The translations under genes were made by a program, and so were the position numbers. Source: Chamaecrista fasciculata (Eukaryota > Streptophyta > Magnoliopsida > Fabales > Fabaceae). From it: DNA of 64,000 nucleotides. The stretch spans positions 1 to 64,000 of the forward strand of contig QANZ01005235.1 of NCBI GenBank assembly GCA_003254925.1, given 5' to 3'. Positions 1-12,794 of the stretch are shown in pieces; the stretch's first letter is position 1, and every line of letters starts with the position of its first letter. The notes beneath the pieces were generated by a model that saw only the letters and a program-made list of their open reading frames with translations, searched no databases and had not been told where the DNA came from.

Positions 1-275
1 AATTATGTAAACAACAATTATAAATAATTATATTTAATTACATAAAATTAATATTTTTGTAATAGTTTTCGAAAAATATATTTAGTTACATCTAATTTTG
101 ATGCATTTGAAAATATGATGTCCCTATTAGCTATGATACTTGGCGAGATGTCCCTAAACAATCAAAATATGATGCATTTCAAAATATTGTGCAGGTATTA
201 CATATACCATATTACTTTGTTATACATTACACTTGAAATTTAGTTTAACTTTATTATATTGCTTTAATCATGTAG

Positions 276-2219
276 AGTAAGTTTGTTGTGGGACAAGAGA
301 ACCGAAAAGTTATTTTGCAGTCAATGGGAGAAAAGTGGAGACAAAGGCGAGATAGGTTTTTCCATGCTGCATATGATGGGTCTATTTCAAGGGAAGAGCT
401 CCTAAAAAAAGTCCACCATGTGTTCCAAAAGAGCAGCGGCCATCCTTTATTCATCGATTTAACCCCAAAACAAAGGTAATAATGATTTTAATTCTTTGTT
501 ATCGATTTTAATCCAGTGAACGAATTTAATTGTTGTTAGCTAATTATATTTTTTTTACCTATTAGGAAATGTGTCAAAGGAACAAGGCAAATAGAGAGAA
601 ACTCAAATATCCATATACTCTTGGGTCAAAGAGTATGGCGAGAATGAGACATGAGATGGTTAGTTTACTTTTACTCTTCAAATTGATCGCGGATATGGCT
701 AGCCAATTATAACAATAAAATTAATTTTTTGTCAGTTTTTAACCACTGTAGGAATGTGAGATGGGAACAGAAGTTGATGATGGGACTTTTTGGATAGAAA
801 CACACAAGAGAAAAGATGGATCATGGGTTAACGAAGAGGCTGCAAATATTGGAGTAAGTAATTGAAAATTTTGTTTATAATGAATGGTTCTACAGTTTTG
901 TGATCCCGGCTGATGCATCTGATCTTCTTGTTTTCTGGTCTATCTCTGTAATGGTGTCCCTAGTTTTCTAAGGCACCTAACTGTTTATGCAAATTTCTTT
1001 TCTAATTTCATGATTCTTATTGTAGCTGGAAAGTATTCTTATTGCTTGCATTAGGAGCTTAGTCCACTATTATTATCGAAGCATGATACAACAACATATA
1101 CCTTATTTTATTCATTTGGAATGTGTTATACGCTGAACTTTAAAATGTGTAGGCATGATGAACTTTGTTAGATGTGAAAATTTTATATTGGTGGGGCTCC
1201 TCATCTTTAAAAGAATATTTATATTTCCAGCAAAAATAAAACCTTCAACATTAGAACCCTTCATTTCATAGGTTGTGAGTTAAATTACAGATCAGTCTAC
1301 CCATGAGTCACCCCAATTTTCATTATTAATTAATATTGATTCCTCATTTATTTATTTTGATATATCTTTCTTGTTGGATCATAGTCATTCATCCAATTTC
1401 CTATTACCATTTTGTTTGTGCATAAAAACATTTGTAGAATATATATGAAAAAACTTTCACTCCAGTGTTATTTTATGTGTGTTTCAGTCCCTATTTATAT
1501 ATGTATGTGTGAAGCATGTTTTATAATGGGACTTCTTTTGATATATCTAGATGTATATAATAATAAGTATACATGTGCTGCAGGTTGTACATTACTTTAA
1601 TGAGAACTTAATATATAGTTGACGTTTTTCTGCATATTTTTTGGACTGTTTTGTCATTATGTGCATGTTCCTAGGACTGTTAATTCAATTTCCAGCATGT
1701 TTTTGGGGACTATTTTGTAAAAATGCAGGTGTTCTTCTAGGATCTGTATTGATAATAAATTATTTTTACAAGATAAAATTGTTGAAATTCAATCTCAATC
1801 TGCTTCTTCTAGTCAAGGAATTTCAAATACAAATTCATTGACCCAACTTTTTGGCAAAGAACACCCGGGTCGAGTTCGTGCGTTTGGTTTAGGAGTTTCC
1901 TAAACTCAAGTATTTGGCCGTCGTACTTCAAATGTAGCATCTTCACAAAATAATCAATCTGCTAAGGAGGCCGAATTGACAACCCGTATATCTAACATGG
2001 AAGACATCATGCAAAGACTCTTAAGTATTCTACCAAAGGAGGCTGCTGCAACCGTATTGAATCCGAGGGTAATATCAATTTTATAATTAACCTTTATGTT
2101 TATATATATTTCATTCATTTATATAATAATTAACAAAATAATTTTTTTTTCTGCAATAGCCACAACAATCACCTAGTCCAGGAAATCCACCAAGCTCAAA
2201 TGGAGGCCCAACCGAGTAG
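276..2219 (+). pseudogene. Ptta/En/Spm-type CACTA accessory gene (PF03004-like), broken
   Basis: Exon-like blocks can be read at 276-475 (residues EKWRQRRDRFF, then a helix typical of PF03004), 566-658 (CQRNKANREKLKYP, then SKSMARMRHEM), 752-853 (the FWIETHKRKDGSWVNEEA segment), about 1773-2068 (the FGKEHPGRVRAFG motif, then a coiled TRISNMEDIMQRLL stretch) and 2160-2219 (Pro/Ser-rich tail, TAG stop). Introns have GT..AG borders. In the fourth block an in-frame TAA falls just after the GVS residues that follow HPGRVR, and the join of the first two blocks is out of phase, so this copy is unlikely to make a full protein. The family is encoded by plant CACTA elements alongside the DDE transposase; its exact role is unclear. 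The 854-1772 interval is a long intron-like stretch with no coding match I recognise. Confidence 0.75.
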
Positions 2220-2464
2220 GATAGATATTTATTTATTTTGTATATTTCAATTTCATTACAAATGAATCATATGTTTTAATTTTTAAGACTTTGAAATTTA
2301 GTTTGAATTCGTTTATGTATGAGACAAATTATTTTACTGTAAATGAATTTTGATTTTTGTCCTATTTTGGTTGTTTAGATTCGGTTATAGTAATTGTTGG
2401 GTTAATAGAATATACAGGATTTGTAAAAATATAAAAGGAAAAAAACAGAAAAAAATAATAACAT

Positions 2465-2950
2465 GGCTTTAGCGACGGTTTGAAAACTGTCGCTAAAACA
2501 TATTTTTTACGAAAAAAACCCATTTAGCGACGGATATAAAACCGTTGGCAAACCTTATCTCTGCTACGGTTATGATAACCGACGCAAAATGGTACCTTTG
2601 CAACGATTATATAACCGTCGCTAAATTATACTTTGCAACGGTTATGTAATCATCGCCTAATTAATCTTTGCAACGGTTATATAACCGTTGCAAACTGCTA
2701 ACTTTGCAACAGCTAAGAACCGTCGCAATATTCTGCCTTAGCAACGGTTAGATAACTGTTGCAAAACATAATATGGCGACAGATATTATAACCGTCGCAA
2801 CTTCTTGACTTTGCAACGGTCTATTTACCGTTGCAAAGCCATGATTTGGCGACGGTTATAATTGGGACTTCCAACGGTTACCAGAAACCGTCGCCAAATC
2901 CTTGGCGACACTTGGATCTGCTATGGTTTTCAAAACCGTCGCAAAATCCT
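2465..2950. repeat. CACTA subterminal inverted repeats
   Basis: About ten short palindromic units, each pairing a GCAACGGTTAT-like arm with ATAACCGTTGC or a GCGACGG / CCGTCGC variant, occur every 40-60 bases up to the CACTA terminus. Such arrays are the usual binding sites for the element's own proteins in plant CACTA transposons. Each unit can fold as a hairpin. The arms differ slightly (caacgg, cgacgg, ctacgg), showing drift between units. Confidence 0.85.
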
Positions 2951-2967
2951 ATTTTTTTTTTGTAGTG
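2951..2967 (-). repeat. CACTA terminal inverted repeat, right end
   Basis: Read on the minus strand this begins CACTACA followed by ten A's, the diagnostic terminus of plant CACTA elements. It marks the boundary with the MULE coding exon. Confidence 0.85.
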
Positions 2968-2970
2968 CCT

Positions 2971-5538
2971 CTACATTCCATTAAACTTGATATAGAACCT
3001 ATTCATGAGCTTTTCTCTGATCCATTCACACTTTGAAATGATAGGCATCTCTCTAGCCTCCCGGATGTAGTTGTTGAATGATTCACAAATATTATTTGTC
3101 AGATCGTCGCATAGAGCCTTCTCAGTGAAGTGAGATTTACTCCATAACTTAGGATCCACCTTCCTCAAATCAATGTATGCATGATCATTCAACTTCTTCA
3201 CAACTTCCATCTTCGCCTCAAATACTTGTGGTGTCGTTGCAAAGGCACACGCCCACATAGCATCTCTTAATTCTTTTCCCTTGTAGGTAGCCTTGAAGTT
3301 TGCATACATATGTCGCATGCAATATCGGTGCTCGACATTGGAATAAAGCTCATCAAATACATCAACCAGCCCCTACGTAAAAGGACATAAAATTGAGTTT
3401 ATAATTAGGCAAATTGGCTTCGATAAACAAGAAAGCAAAGCGCCAGCAAAATTGAACAATCAATCAATAACAGATTAATTATAATTACTAACCAGAGCAG
3501 ATTAATTACTAACCAGATAGATTAATTACTAACTCAAGTCAGAGTAGATTAATTACTAACTCAACTCTGAGCAGATTAATTATTATACTAGACAACAATG
3601 AAAACTTCATTAATTGCTATAACACTCATGTATAAATGCTTTAGATTTGGAGAAATACGTCCAATGAAAACTGTCAAGTCATAATGAAAACTGTTCACAT
3701 TGAACAATTAAGAATAATAGCAGCAAAGATTAACCAGCAGCAATGAAAACTGTTCTCAGGCTGTTAATTTGTGATTCAAGAATTACTTAAACTTCATTAA
3801 ATTCAAACATGCCTACAGACTAAAACACGCCATTAACAAAACCAACTTCACTTTCAAATATTTTAAATTCTGCAAGTCAACAAGTCTAGAACTTATATTA
3901 AAATTCTATTCTAATTTAATAAAATGAATGAGCAAGCACACAATAAATACTAACCTTTTGCCTATCAGAAACAAACACCATGTTGCTAAGATCTCCAAAA
4001 TCATAACTGAAACATTCCATGAACCAAGTCCAAGAGTCCTTGGTTTCTTGCTCAACAATTGCAAAAGCCACTAAAAACATATTGTCATTTCCATCTCTTG
4101 CAATTGCTGCAAGTAGCTGACCACCAAACCTCCCTTTTAAGTGACAACCATCTAACCAAATGATGGGTCTACAACCAGCCAAGAAACCAACTTTCTGAGT
4201 ATGATATCTAATATACATCCTCTTGAACCTGGTTAACCCTTCCTCTTGTGAAGTCTCACCTTGAATTTTGACACAACTTCCACAGTTTGTATCAACTATA
4301 GTTTCAGCATAGTTTCTCATATTCTTATACTGTTTAGCTTTAGTACCCTCCAATTGTTCTTTAGCCATTCTTTTCACTTTGTATGCTTGGGGATAGGATA
4401 TGTCCACCGATATCTTTTTCCTCACTGACTTCTTCACATTAGCCACCTTCCATTCGGGATTATCAGCAAACTCATCAACGAATTTATGGGCTAGATATCG
4501 TGAGTTGACGTGACTGTTATCGAAAGTCCTTCCACATCTGCATTCTGCGTGGAAGGTCTTAATCTGTATTGTATCTGACTGATTCTTTGATGCATAGATC
4601 CTCCACTGACAATTCTCATCATTCTTGCAACAGGCTGAGAGTTTGTCAGGCTTGTTTCTCCTCCATTTGAAGTCCACACCCTGCTGGACACAATATTTCG
4701 TCAATGCCTTTCGAAAAACAACTGCATTCTTGAACAGCATTCCCACTTCCAGTCTTGGATTTTCCATGTCTATCTCCTCATTAAACTCATACAACTTTAG
4801 TCTTCCATCTTCATCTGAGCCAAGTGGGCTTCCTACTTGATCAATCCAAATGTCTCTTTCATTAAACTCAGTGAAGTCTATTACATCAAGATTCTCTTCA
4901 AAGGCAATAGGTAGATCTACAGTATCAACCACATCTTCTCTTTGTTCATTAACCTCTACACCCATTACTGAAGCAAAAATATCTTCATCATCTGGATCTG
5001 GACCTTCAATGTTTTGCTTCAAAAAATCTATGTACTCGTCTTCCTCATTATCATCCAGATTTAAAGCATCATCGGATTCTACATCTTCATCTACTTCTTC
5101 AACACCCTTGTCCTCCACGTGTGTATCTTCAACACCATATTCAACACCCTTGTCTGCAATATCGACATATTCTTTTTCTACATCTATTGCTTCTTCAATA
5201 GCCTTCTTTTCTTCTACAGGTGTATCAATATATACAACCAAATCCGGGCAGCCATACTTACAATGAAAATCCATCCAACATATGATATCAGCATCCTCTC
5301 TAAAATGATAAAACCCTAAATTTGGATCCCCACCAGGTGCTAAACCATTCATTTCACTGCCATTACGGTAACCGAGGTCTTTCCAGAATGCTTCCAAATT
5401 AATATAACCTATGTAATCTCGATCATATTTTTTTAAGAAAGTATGAAAGCCCCCTTCATAATACACTTCCACTGGATTCCCTCTTTCTCTAATAGTCCCA
5501 CCATGCTTTATTGTCAAGTTGAAGTGGGCCAAAGGCAT
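2971..5538 (-). CDS. MuDR-like (MULE) transposase, two exons, C-terminus cut off
   Basis: Exon 1 is 5538-3955 and exon 2 is 3372-2971; the GT..AG intron joins K528 in phase to a GLVDVFDEL stretch, giving 661 aa. In order: a PB1-like N-terminal domain (about 1-110), an acidic linker rich in Glu/Asp (110-240), the MuDR N-terminal domain with Cys residues (about 265-370), and the MULE DDE domain with WLDGCHLKG and the following GGQLLAAIARDGN, then VFVSDRQKG at the splice, then HRYCMRHMYANF, and NICESFNNYI near the end. These carry the likely D, D and E catalytic residues. The frame stops at TAG 2971-2973, four bases from the CACTA end, so the usual C-terminal CCHC zinc knuckle is absent. The Athila insertion begins about 530 bases upstream of the start codon, and the MULE's own termini are not both visible. 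Probably inactive because of the truncation. Confidence 0.88.
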
Positions 5539-6068
5539 CTGTGAAAAAGTGACAATGGGACCACATCATTTACTAATATATTATTTCCATAATGAAAACA
5601 TAACAAACAATCTGACATCTACCAAACACTAGCAAAACTAAATTAAAGTAAATCTTTCACACGTTGCATGCTTTGTCTTCCTACTTATCAATGCAAGCAC
5701 TGAACAAAAGCAAAATTATTAAGGTCTGCTATGCATTAACTAAAACATAGAATGCATGTAGTGGATAGAAACAACAAATAGAAATATGACACTTCACATA
5801 TACAATAGGCAAGGATCAATTGAAGGTATGACAAAGATACTGAATGTGAAGAATTCACAGCTATTAAAAAGAAATAGAATTTTTTTGTTTTTAAAAAAAA
5901 ACCCTTGTAAGAGATATTGAAAGATCCGAATGAGATAATGGTGTAATCAAAAGGAAGTGTTTTAATGCTGGTATGTAATGCAATATGATATAACTAATTA
6001 TGATAAGCTTAGGGACAGTAGCAATCGAAAGCATTATTTTACAAATACCAAAAAGCTTAGGGACAATA
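5539..6068. other. MULE upstream DNA, no gene seen
   Basis: AT-rich DNA between the MULE start codon and the Athila-like element. No coding signal. A segment ending ACAAATACCAAAAAGCTTAG (about 6037-6063) is repeated on the other side of the Athila insertion at about 27453-27480, showing that both flanks belong to one older locus with a short local duplication. Confidence 0.5.
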
Positions 6069-6073
6069 GTACT

Positions 6074-7424
6074 TGATCAGCCCAAAAGTGAACAAGTTAT
6101 TTGGCCTTCTTTTGGTATGTTTATAATTATAATATATTAGAATTAGACCAATTAATATGCTAAGGGCAATACTAAGGTATGGTGGAATAAAGTGGATAAA
6201 ATAAGTTAATTAGCGTTATTTATTGTATTTTATAAATAGGTGCTACTTAATGGTTTATTCAGTGTTTCAGATATCCAAACAGGGCCAAATCAAGAAGGAA
6301 ATATCAGAATATTCTAGAAGATCGCGTTGAGCAAAGAATGTCTCTACGCCGCCGCGTGAGCCGCTGGCGCAAACATGGAATGGAAATCTCGCGGCTCAGA
6401 ATATTCAAAGCAGTAGAGTATGTTTTGCACGGCCACGATTCAAGATACAAAGATATCATCAAAGTAACGCAGATATTTCGCTGTGCCGTCGATTTGAGCC
6501 GTCGGCTCAGCCAACGGCTCAGATGCAATCTTCTTCTACTTGACTTGTAGATCAAGCACACTACTCCACACTATAAATAGAGGTCGTCATTCCACGCTCA
6601 AAGCACTAGAAATCAGTTCTCCAATTCTCTCTTTTGTTTAGGAAAGTTCTCATCTTAGAGTATGAGTAACTAAGTAGGTAAATACTTGAGGAATGCCTCA
6701 AGGATGTGACTTGAGTTCACCATGTTTCGTTGTTAAGTCCAGATGTTGATGTTGCATTTATGAGGTATGACTAACTCTTTCAAGTGTACTTTTTGAAGTT
6801 TGTTATATATAAGTAGTAGATCATATTTTGTTAAAGTAATGGGACCTTGGCATTCCCGGAGTCTGCCTCTCTCACGATTAACAAAGTAGCCCTTTAGGGT
6901 TTGCTAAAGGGTGGTTTACAATATCTTGTTTTCATATTAGGAGTGCCATATATATATATACATTTGTTTATTGTTCCGATGTGACAATAATATAGATTGT
7001 CCCGAAGAGCTTTGGCAAATAGCTCATGAATCCAGTCATGGATGAGTCACCAATCCTAACTTGTATCCTCTCTATTGTTTGAATGATTGTGTTTATAGTT
7101 TAAATGCATGTTCTAACATAGAAAAGTAATTGCATATTTATTATCTAATCTTTATAATGAATGAACTATGATAGTCCATCTCTAGGGTTTTCTCTCAAGT
7201 ATTGTTTTGACTCATTAAGATCTTATTAAATCGTGACAACCCTCAAGAATAGAAGTTATAGTCTTCGTCACAATTCTTCTTACCTCATCACATTGAGTTC
7301 CGCGAGAGTTCGACCTTGGGTGTGCATCTATACTATATTTTAATAAATATAGTTATACTTGCAAGGCTCGAGTATAATTAATTTGACGTGTTTGACACCT
7401 TACGACGGGTGTCCGCGCATATCA
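6074..7424 (+). repeat. Athila-like 5' LTR
   Basis: 1351 bases, TG..CA ends. Compared with the LTRs at 23572 and 57944 it lacks about 95 bases after GAGCCGCTGGCGCAAACA (near 6375), a deletion private to this LTR. A TATA box at 6571-6580 (CTATAAATAG) precedes the conserved leader. LTRs of one element are identical at insertion, so this deletion and the scattered substitutions date from after insertion. Confidence 0.9.
6560..6600 (+). promoter_or_regulatory. LTR promoter, TATA box
   Basis: CTATAAATAG at 6571-6580 followed by the conserved AGGTCGTCATTCCACGC, present also in the other LTR copies (about 26512 and 58512). Transcription would start some 30 bases downstream. Confidence 0.65.
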
Positions 7425-7428
7425 AATT

Positions 7429-7446
7429 TGGCGCCGTTGCCGGGGA
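7429..7446 (+). other. Primer binding site, tRNA-Asp type
   Basis: TGGCGCCGTTGCCGGGGA lies five bases inside the 5' LTR. This is the primer site typical of Athila/Tat elements, complementary to the 3' end of tRNA-Asp. Confidence 0.85.
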
Positions 7447-8272
7447 ACTCTTTCTTGAGTTCCTAAGAAAAATTGTGATTTGTTTTTGAGTCTTTTTCTT
7501 TTTGAGTCTTTGTTTTTAGTTATTTTTGAGTCTTTATTTTTTAGTTAAGTCGAATTTTATCTTATTATTTTAGTCTTGTTTTTGTCTTGAGTCTTTTTAT
7601 TATTTGTTTAATTTGTTTGAGTCCATTTTATTTTTTTTATTTTGTTAAGTTTTTATTTGTTATTTTATTTCTAATTTATTCCTAGTAAACGTATAGAGCC
7701 TTTAGTTCCCCTAGATCCCAATTTGAATAAAACATTAAGATCCATAAAAAGAATAAAAGAGTAGAACAAATGGAAAATTCATGCAATAATCATAGGTTAA
7801 ATAATCAAGAGCGCGAAGAAGTTCGCCAAAATCAGGATCTAGGCAATGGACAACATAGACCGAGAAGATCTATCAGAGAAGCATCCCAATCTAACGAACA
7901 GTATGAGGTTCGGCGAAATGTGTTCCCTCAAATCCAAACGGATTTTGAGATCAAAGGACCATTTTTAAATGGATTGCCTAAGTTTCATGGATTAGCCAAT
8001 GAAAATCCCTTTACTCATCTGAATAACTTGTATCTTTACTGCCGAACCATGAAACCCCTAGGGCCAAGCACAGAGGACGTGATGTGGAAAGTATTCTATC
8101 TCACACTCGAAGGCAAGGCGCTACATTGGTATACTCATCTAGGAACTTATGAACGGACAGCTTACCTGTCCTGGGAAAATCTTAAAAGATCTTTTCTAGA
8201 TAAGTACTTTCCCGAAGCGAAAGCATCTGCCGCTAAACAACAAATCTCAGCCATAGAACAACGAGATAATGA

Positions 8273-10620
8273 TGTTGGGAATTCAAGGGCGCCTAAGGCA
8301 GCGGAAGTATGAAAAACTGTAAATTAAAACAAAACTTTAAACGCCCAGGTCCTAGAATTCCCGAACGGATCCGCTAGCTGAATTTAAAACTTTTGGTTAA
8401 GTGGTATACCTCACGAGTTTCAATCGTTTAGTTGAACGGGGCGTTTCCAAGAAGTCCACGTGACGCGTCCTTCCTCCGCCGGTAATCCACACGAACAGTT
8501 TGGCGATGCCTAGGTGCTAGCCTCCTTCACTTCTCAAGTGAATCTGGAACCTTTATCTACGGGTGTTCTTTCAATTCAAGAACTCTTCTTGAATTATCAA
8601 GAACTATATGGCGCCTTGATCAAGAACTTTTCTTGATCCCACACAACCTTGTCACACAATATTAACTCTTAATATTGTGCGCCACTTTCTCTCTCTAGGA
8701 AAGCAAGGATGCGATTTTCTCTCTCTTCTCACCAAAAGAAAGATCGAATTTTTCCTTCTAAGAAGAACTAGGCTAAGTCGACTTTTCTATGTGCATGAGG
8801 CTTTCACCCTTTTGTGATTTCACTCTCAAGAATCCAATTCTTGAGTTTGTGAATTCTCTCTCTAACCTAGATAGAAAATCGAAATTTTCTCTCTCTAGAT
8901 CAAGCATCCATCAAGTCGACTTTCATGGCTTCCTATTTATAGGGTTTGGGGAATTTGATAATTATAATTTTAGGACTTGATTTCCAATTTAAAATATTAC
9001 CTTAATATTAAAATTGGAATCAAAATGCAATCTTGGAGAATCAATTTGGAAGATCAAATCTTTCCAAATCTCTCTCTCTCCTCCATGCGCCAACCCCTTT
9101 TATTTTCTTGTTGAATTTAATAAATCAAAAATAACTAACTAACTCTTAGATAGTTATAACTAATTTATTTTTCCAACAATATTGAATTAAAGAATTGTCA
9201 CAATATCTTTAAATCAATCTCACCAAGTCTCAAACTCTAGATAATTGAATTAAAATATTACATTAATATTTTAAATCCAATAGGTCTAGGATTTTCGACT
9301 TGCCCCTATAATTATGAATTAAAATATTACTTTAATATATTTAATTCATCCATTTGAAATCTAGATCAAATCTCATTTGAATTTCAAATTTCAAGCCATG
9401 ACTTTAATTAATAAAACATTTTTATTAATTAAATTCCTTGTATATATGAGGCGCCAACCTCATCCTATTTAGACCTAATATTAGTGAATTTAATAAATTA
9501 ATAATTTCCTAACTCTTAGGAACATTATCTAATTTATAATTCCCCTAATATTATAAATAGGAATATAATTGTAAATAGCCTAATCCAATTATCTATTTAA
9601 CAATTATCATATATATATATATATATATATTTAAATTTGTCTCACAAATCTAAATATAATATATCTGTAGATAATTAATTCAAGACAAGACTTTATGTCC
9701 CACAATAAGTTATGTCTCAAACGGTGTCACAAATGTGACCCACGAATTAGGGTTAACTCGTGTTCCAGCTTGGCATCTGGTTCCTGCTCGTGTGTGACCC
9801 AGCAGGCCCCACGTGAAGTTGGCAGTAAATCATCTCATGACTTACAAGTCGAGAGCGGACTCTAGCAAGCCATCACGACTACCCAAAACACGTGAGTTAT
9901 CGTTTAACCCCTAAACGACTTAACCTTAGTACCATCATGTGCAGATCCCTTTTTGTCCTACGATATTTCGGTAAGGATCAGGCATGGGAATGTCATCCAA
10001 AATCCAAACCTCAACTTTCTCGATCTCCTGAGTAAGTCCCAATATCCAGTGTGGCCACACATTCCCTTGGACAGACTCGTCGAGGGGCCCAGTTAAATAT
10101 CTCCCATCTCTATGAGGGACAAAATTCCATCTTGGTCAACCACATTCCTCAGCACGACAATCAACCAAACCCGTACTCAGCCCTTATGGCTACCCTGTTA
10201 CGGATAACGTTAGACTAAGCCAAAGCTTGACAACTGTAATGCCGGAATAGTCAAGACCTCAGGTCTAAGGGCATCATGACAGATTGTACAGGAGAGACTA
10301 GCTAATGACTGAACCCATGCAGAACTCTCCGGGTCGGTCCAGCAACTTGTAACTCTTACATAATTGCACCATGACTCTCGTCCCAGCATCTAGTGCGTGC
10401 ATCTCATGCACCGAGGTCATGCTGGTCTTAGTTCAATTCAAGCTCCCACTCGAATGAGCGACCAGGGACTGTTTAGATTAATTATCTCATAATTAATCAT
10501 GGACTGTTATCATAGTAAACATGCTAATAATATGATAACCATTAATTTATCTCCATAAATTAATTGATATGTTCCCAACATATCTAAAGGATGATTGACC
10601 CTAGGGCACAATCTCCATCA
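8273..10620 (-). repeat. copia 3' LTR (left)
   Basis: Ends TGTTGGG / CTCCATCA on the plus strand. Relative to the right LTR it lacks about 61 bases near 8970, flanked by a short direct repeat (TTTTAGGA), a simple deletion. It contains a (TA)n run near 9607-9630. Confidence 0.92.
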
Positions 10621-10634
10621 AACTCCCACTTGCA
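10621..10634 (-). other. copia polypurine tract
   Basis: On the minus strand AAGTGGGAGTT lies immediately before the 3' LTR start TGATGGAG, the standard plus-strand primer position for copia elements. Confidence 0.8.
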
Positions 10635-10899
10635 CTAGGTACAATCATTAATCAAACTGTTTCTAACTCTTAGAAACATCCATTAATGTGCGTCTAATTC
10701 CCAATTGACGTTACATGTTTTCATGTAAACCTGTGGTGGGGTTTAGCAAGAGGACTGGCAGAATCCTCGACTGCTACTTTTACATATCTTAGTATCACCA
10801 TCTCTAGGTGATCTTGTCTGAGTACATCACTGTCGGAATGTCAGTGGGGAAACCCTTTCCCGCTTAGGCGTCTTCCTGTCTCTCCAGGATGACCTTTAA

Positions 10900-12110
10900 G
10901 CATACTACAGACTTTAGTTTTTACAGTCTGCGTCTCCACGCGACTAACCCATTCTTGTAGAATCAGCGATCGCATTCCGCTTGGAACCATTCCAACTTAC
11001 GATCTCTACTGTTCAGGGAATACGTTTTCATTACTGCGATTGATCTTGGTTGGTTCGAATAATGGGCTTCTTGTGTAACCACCTTACACATTAATTCTTC
11101 CATATACCAAGAATTTTGCCTTTAGTGCTTCTCAAGTACTAAAGACTTCTATGATAGCCTTCCAGTGAACCTCAACAGGGTCACAGCCTATCATTTACAG
11201 GGCAAATGACATATTGAGTCTAGTACAACATGATGGATCCTATTGCCAAAGCACATGGGATGCCACTCATGTGTCCTTGCTCATCACGTGTTTCAGGAAA
11301 CACTGATTCTTGCAAAAGAATAATCCCCTTGATTCATCACCATGAATCCCTTCTTGAAGTCTCTCATACTGAACTCTTCAGTATCTTTTTCAAGAATGTA
11401 CTTCTTGACTCAAATCTAAGAAGCTCCTCTGAGAACTATCTCATAGATCCCAGCTTCTTATCCTTCTTTGAAAGTGATTAAACTATTTAAGATTCTCAAT
11501 CTAGGGATAGTAATGCAGCTTTCAACTAGCTATACGTGCACGACACATAGCACCATGATTGCAATTGTGCTCCCACTAACCTTTTTGTAAACATAGGACC
11601 CATCTAGGTTTTGTATGAAGCCAAACTCCTTTGGTGTTTTCATCAAAACAGAGATTAAAGATTCTTGACATGTGGCGGGCTCACCACGCTCTTAGAGCAA
11701 CACATCCTTGCTCTCAATGACCAAAGATCACCATCTTTGAAATTGAGAACATGTTCTGTCAGAACTTCGTTGTCCTTATGTTCTAGAGTAGCTTCCACAA
11801 CTCCTTGCGGATCTTTTCTAGTTTTCGTCTGTGCCTCTGATTTGTTTTGTGGATCTTGAACTCTTCAAGATTCATTCTACTCCCACTGTTTCTTTTGGAA
11901 ACAACGAATTCCTTCTAAAAGGTATTCTCCTTTGACTACAAACTCTTTGTGGTCAGATGGGTAGTAGACTTGATATCCCTTCTTAGGGTATCCAACAAAC
12001 TTGTAATGAGGCATTATGAAACTCCTTTCATTCCATATCTCATATGGTGTTCTCCAGACGAAACGGCTTAGTGTGAAGTCAACAGCTTCTAGAGCACACC
12101 GCTTGAGGTT
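10900..12110 (-). pseudogene. copia pol remnants (integrase, RT, RNase H pieces)
   Basis: Reading the minus strand from high to low coordinates: an integrase C-terminal piece about 12105-11883 (RTPYEIW, KFVGYPKKGYQVYYP), a reverse-transcriptase piece about 11650-11520 (KEFGFIQNLDGSYVYKK, then VLCVVHV where relatives have the catalytic YVDD motif), and an RNase H-side piece about 11240-11090 (DPVEVHWKAII, KYLRSTKGKILV). All are separated by deletions and stops. Order matches copia pol (integrase before RT). Not functional. Confidence 0.8.
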
Positions 12111-12794
12111 GGTATAAGATCAATTATCTTAGATCAAACCTTAACTAATAGGGTTTGACATCTTCTCTTAAAATTCCATCCACCATGGGATCTTAAGGAA
12201 GAATGAGTTGTGAGACTCTCTCACAGCTTCTAAGACGTTTAGCAAAGTTTTTGACTCAAATCCTAGTCCTTTGATCCAATCGAAGGTTCTAGATTTTATT
12301 GTCTAGTTAATTTTTCTACTTCGTTTTGAAATCTCTATTTCAAAGGACTCTTACTTGTGTTTCAAGGATAGCCGTAGATCTAACCTTTGAAGCATTTAGT
12401 GAGAGCTTATTACTTTTAGCCTAAACACTTATGGGTCTACATACATCAACCATGTATGATCTCCGCTAAGTCAGACTTTCCTTTACTATAAAGAAAAAGC
12501 TCTTGTTATCTTTCCATTTTAAACAAGGCTTGCAAGCATCACATGATTCCAAATCATGAAGCTTCAAGGTGGTCCTTGTTTGTATGGCTTAAACAACAAT
12601 TGCCAAAAGTTTGTATCGATGTTATAAATATTGTTATTTGTTCTAATTTAAATATAATGAATACCTTTGCAAATCTCATAAGCAAATAAACATTTATTTA
12701 AAATAGAAACTATTCTTTAATGTTTATACAAAAATCTACCTTATCTAATAAGGAGAAAAACCAATGTTTAAACATTCAAAGAATAATAACAAAA

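Larger units (their letters stand above)
1..2967 (+). mobile_element. CACTA (En/Spm) element, right part; left end outside window
   Basis: The right border is the inverted CACTA terminus: a T run followed by TGTAGTG at 2961-2967, the reverse complement of CACTACA followed by A's. Inside it lie about 500 bases of subterminal inverted repeats (2465-2950), and further in a broken gene of the plant transposase family PF03004 (Ptta/En/Spm). This order is that of a plant CACTA element. The left terminus and the main TNP2-type transposase would lie left of base 1. The right neighbour is a MULE transposase exon, so the element probably inserted into a MULE. The 3-bp duplication cannot be checked because only one flank (CCT, 2968-2970) is visible. 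Confidence 0.85.

Noticed and set aside
2465..2950. Regular spaced repeats resembling a CRISPR array
   Set aside because: The units are imperfect palindromes directly next to a CACTA end in a plant genome; these are subterminal repeats.
4850..5266. Long Ser-rich open frame on the plus strand
   Set aside because: It is the mirror of the Glu/Asp-rich linker of the MULE transposase on the minus strand.
8789..8980. Frames in the copia LTR (also at 15893)
   Set aside because: They are repeated in LTR copies and have no retroelement motif; probably chance.
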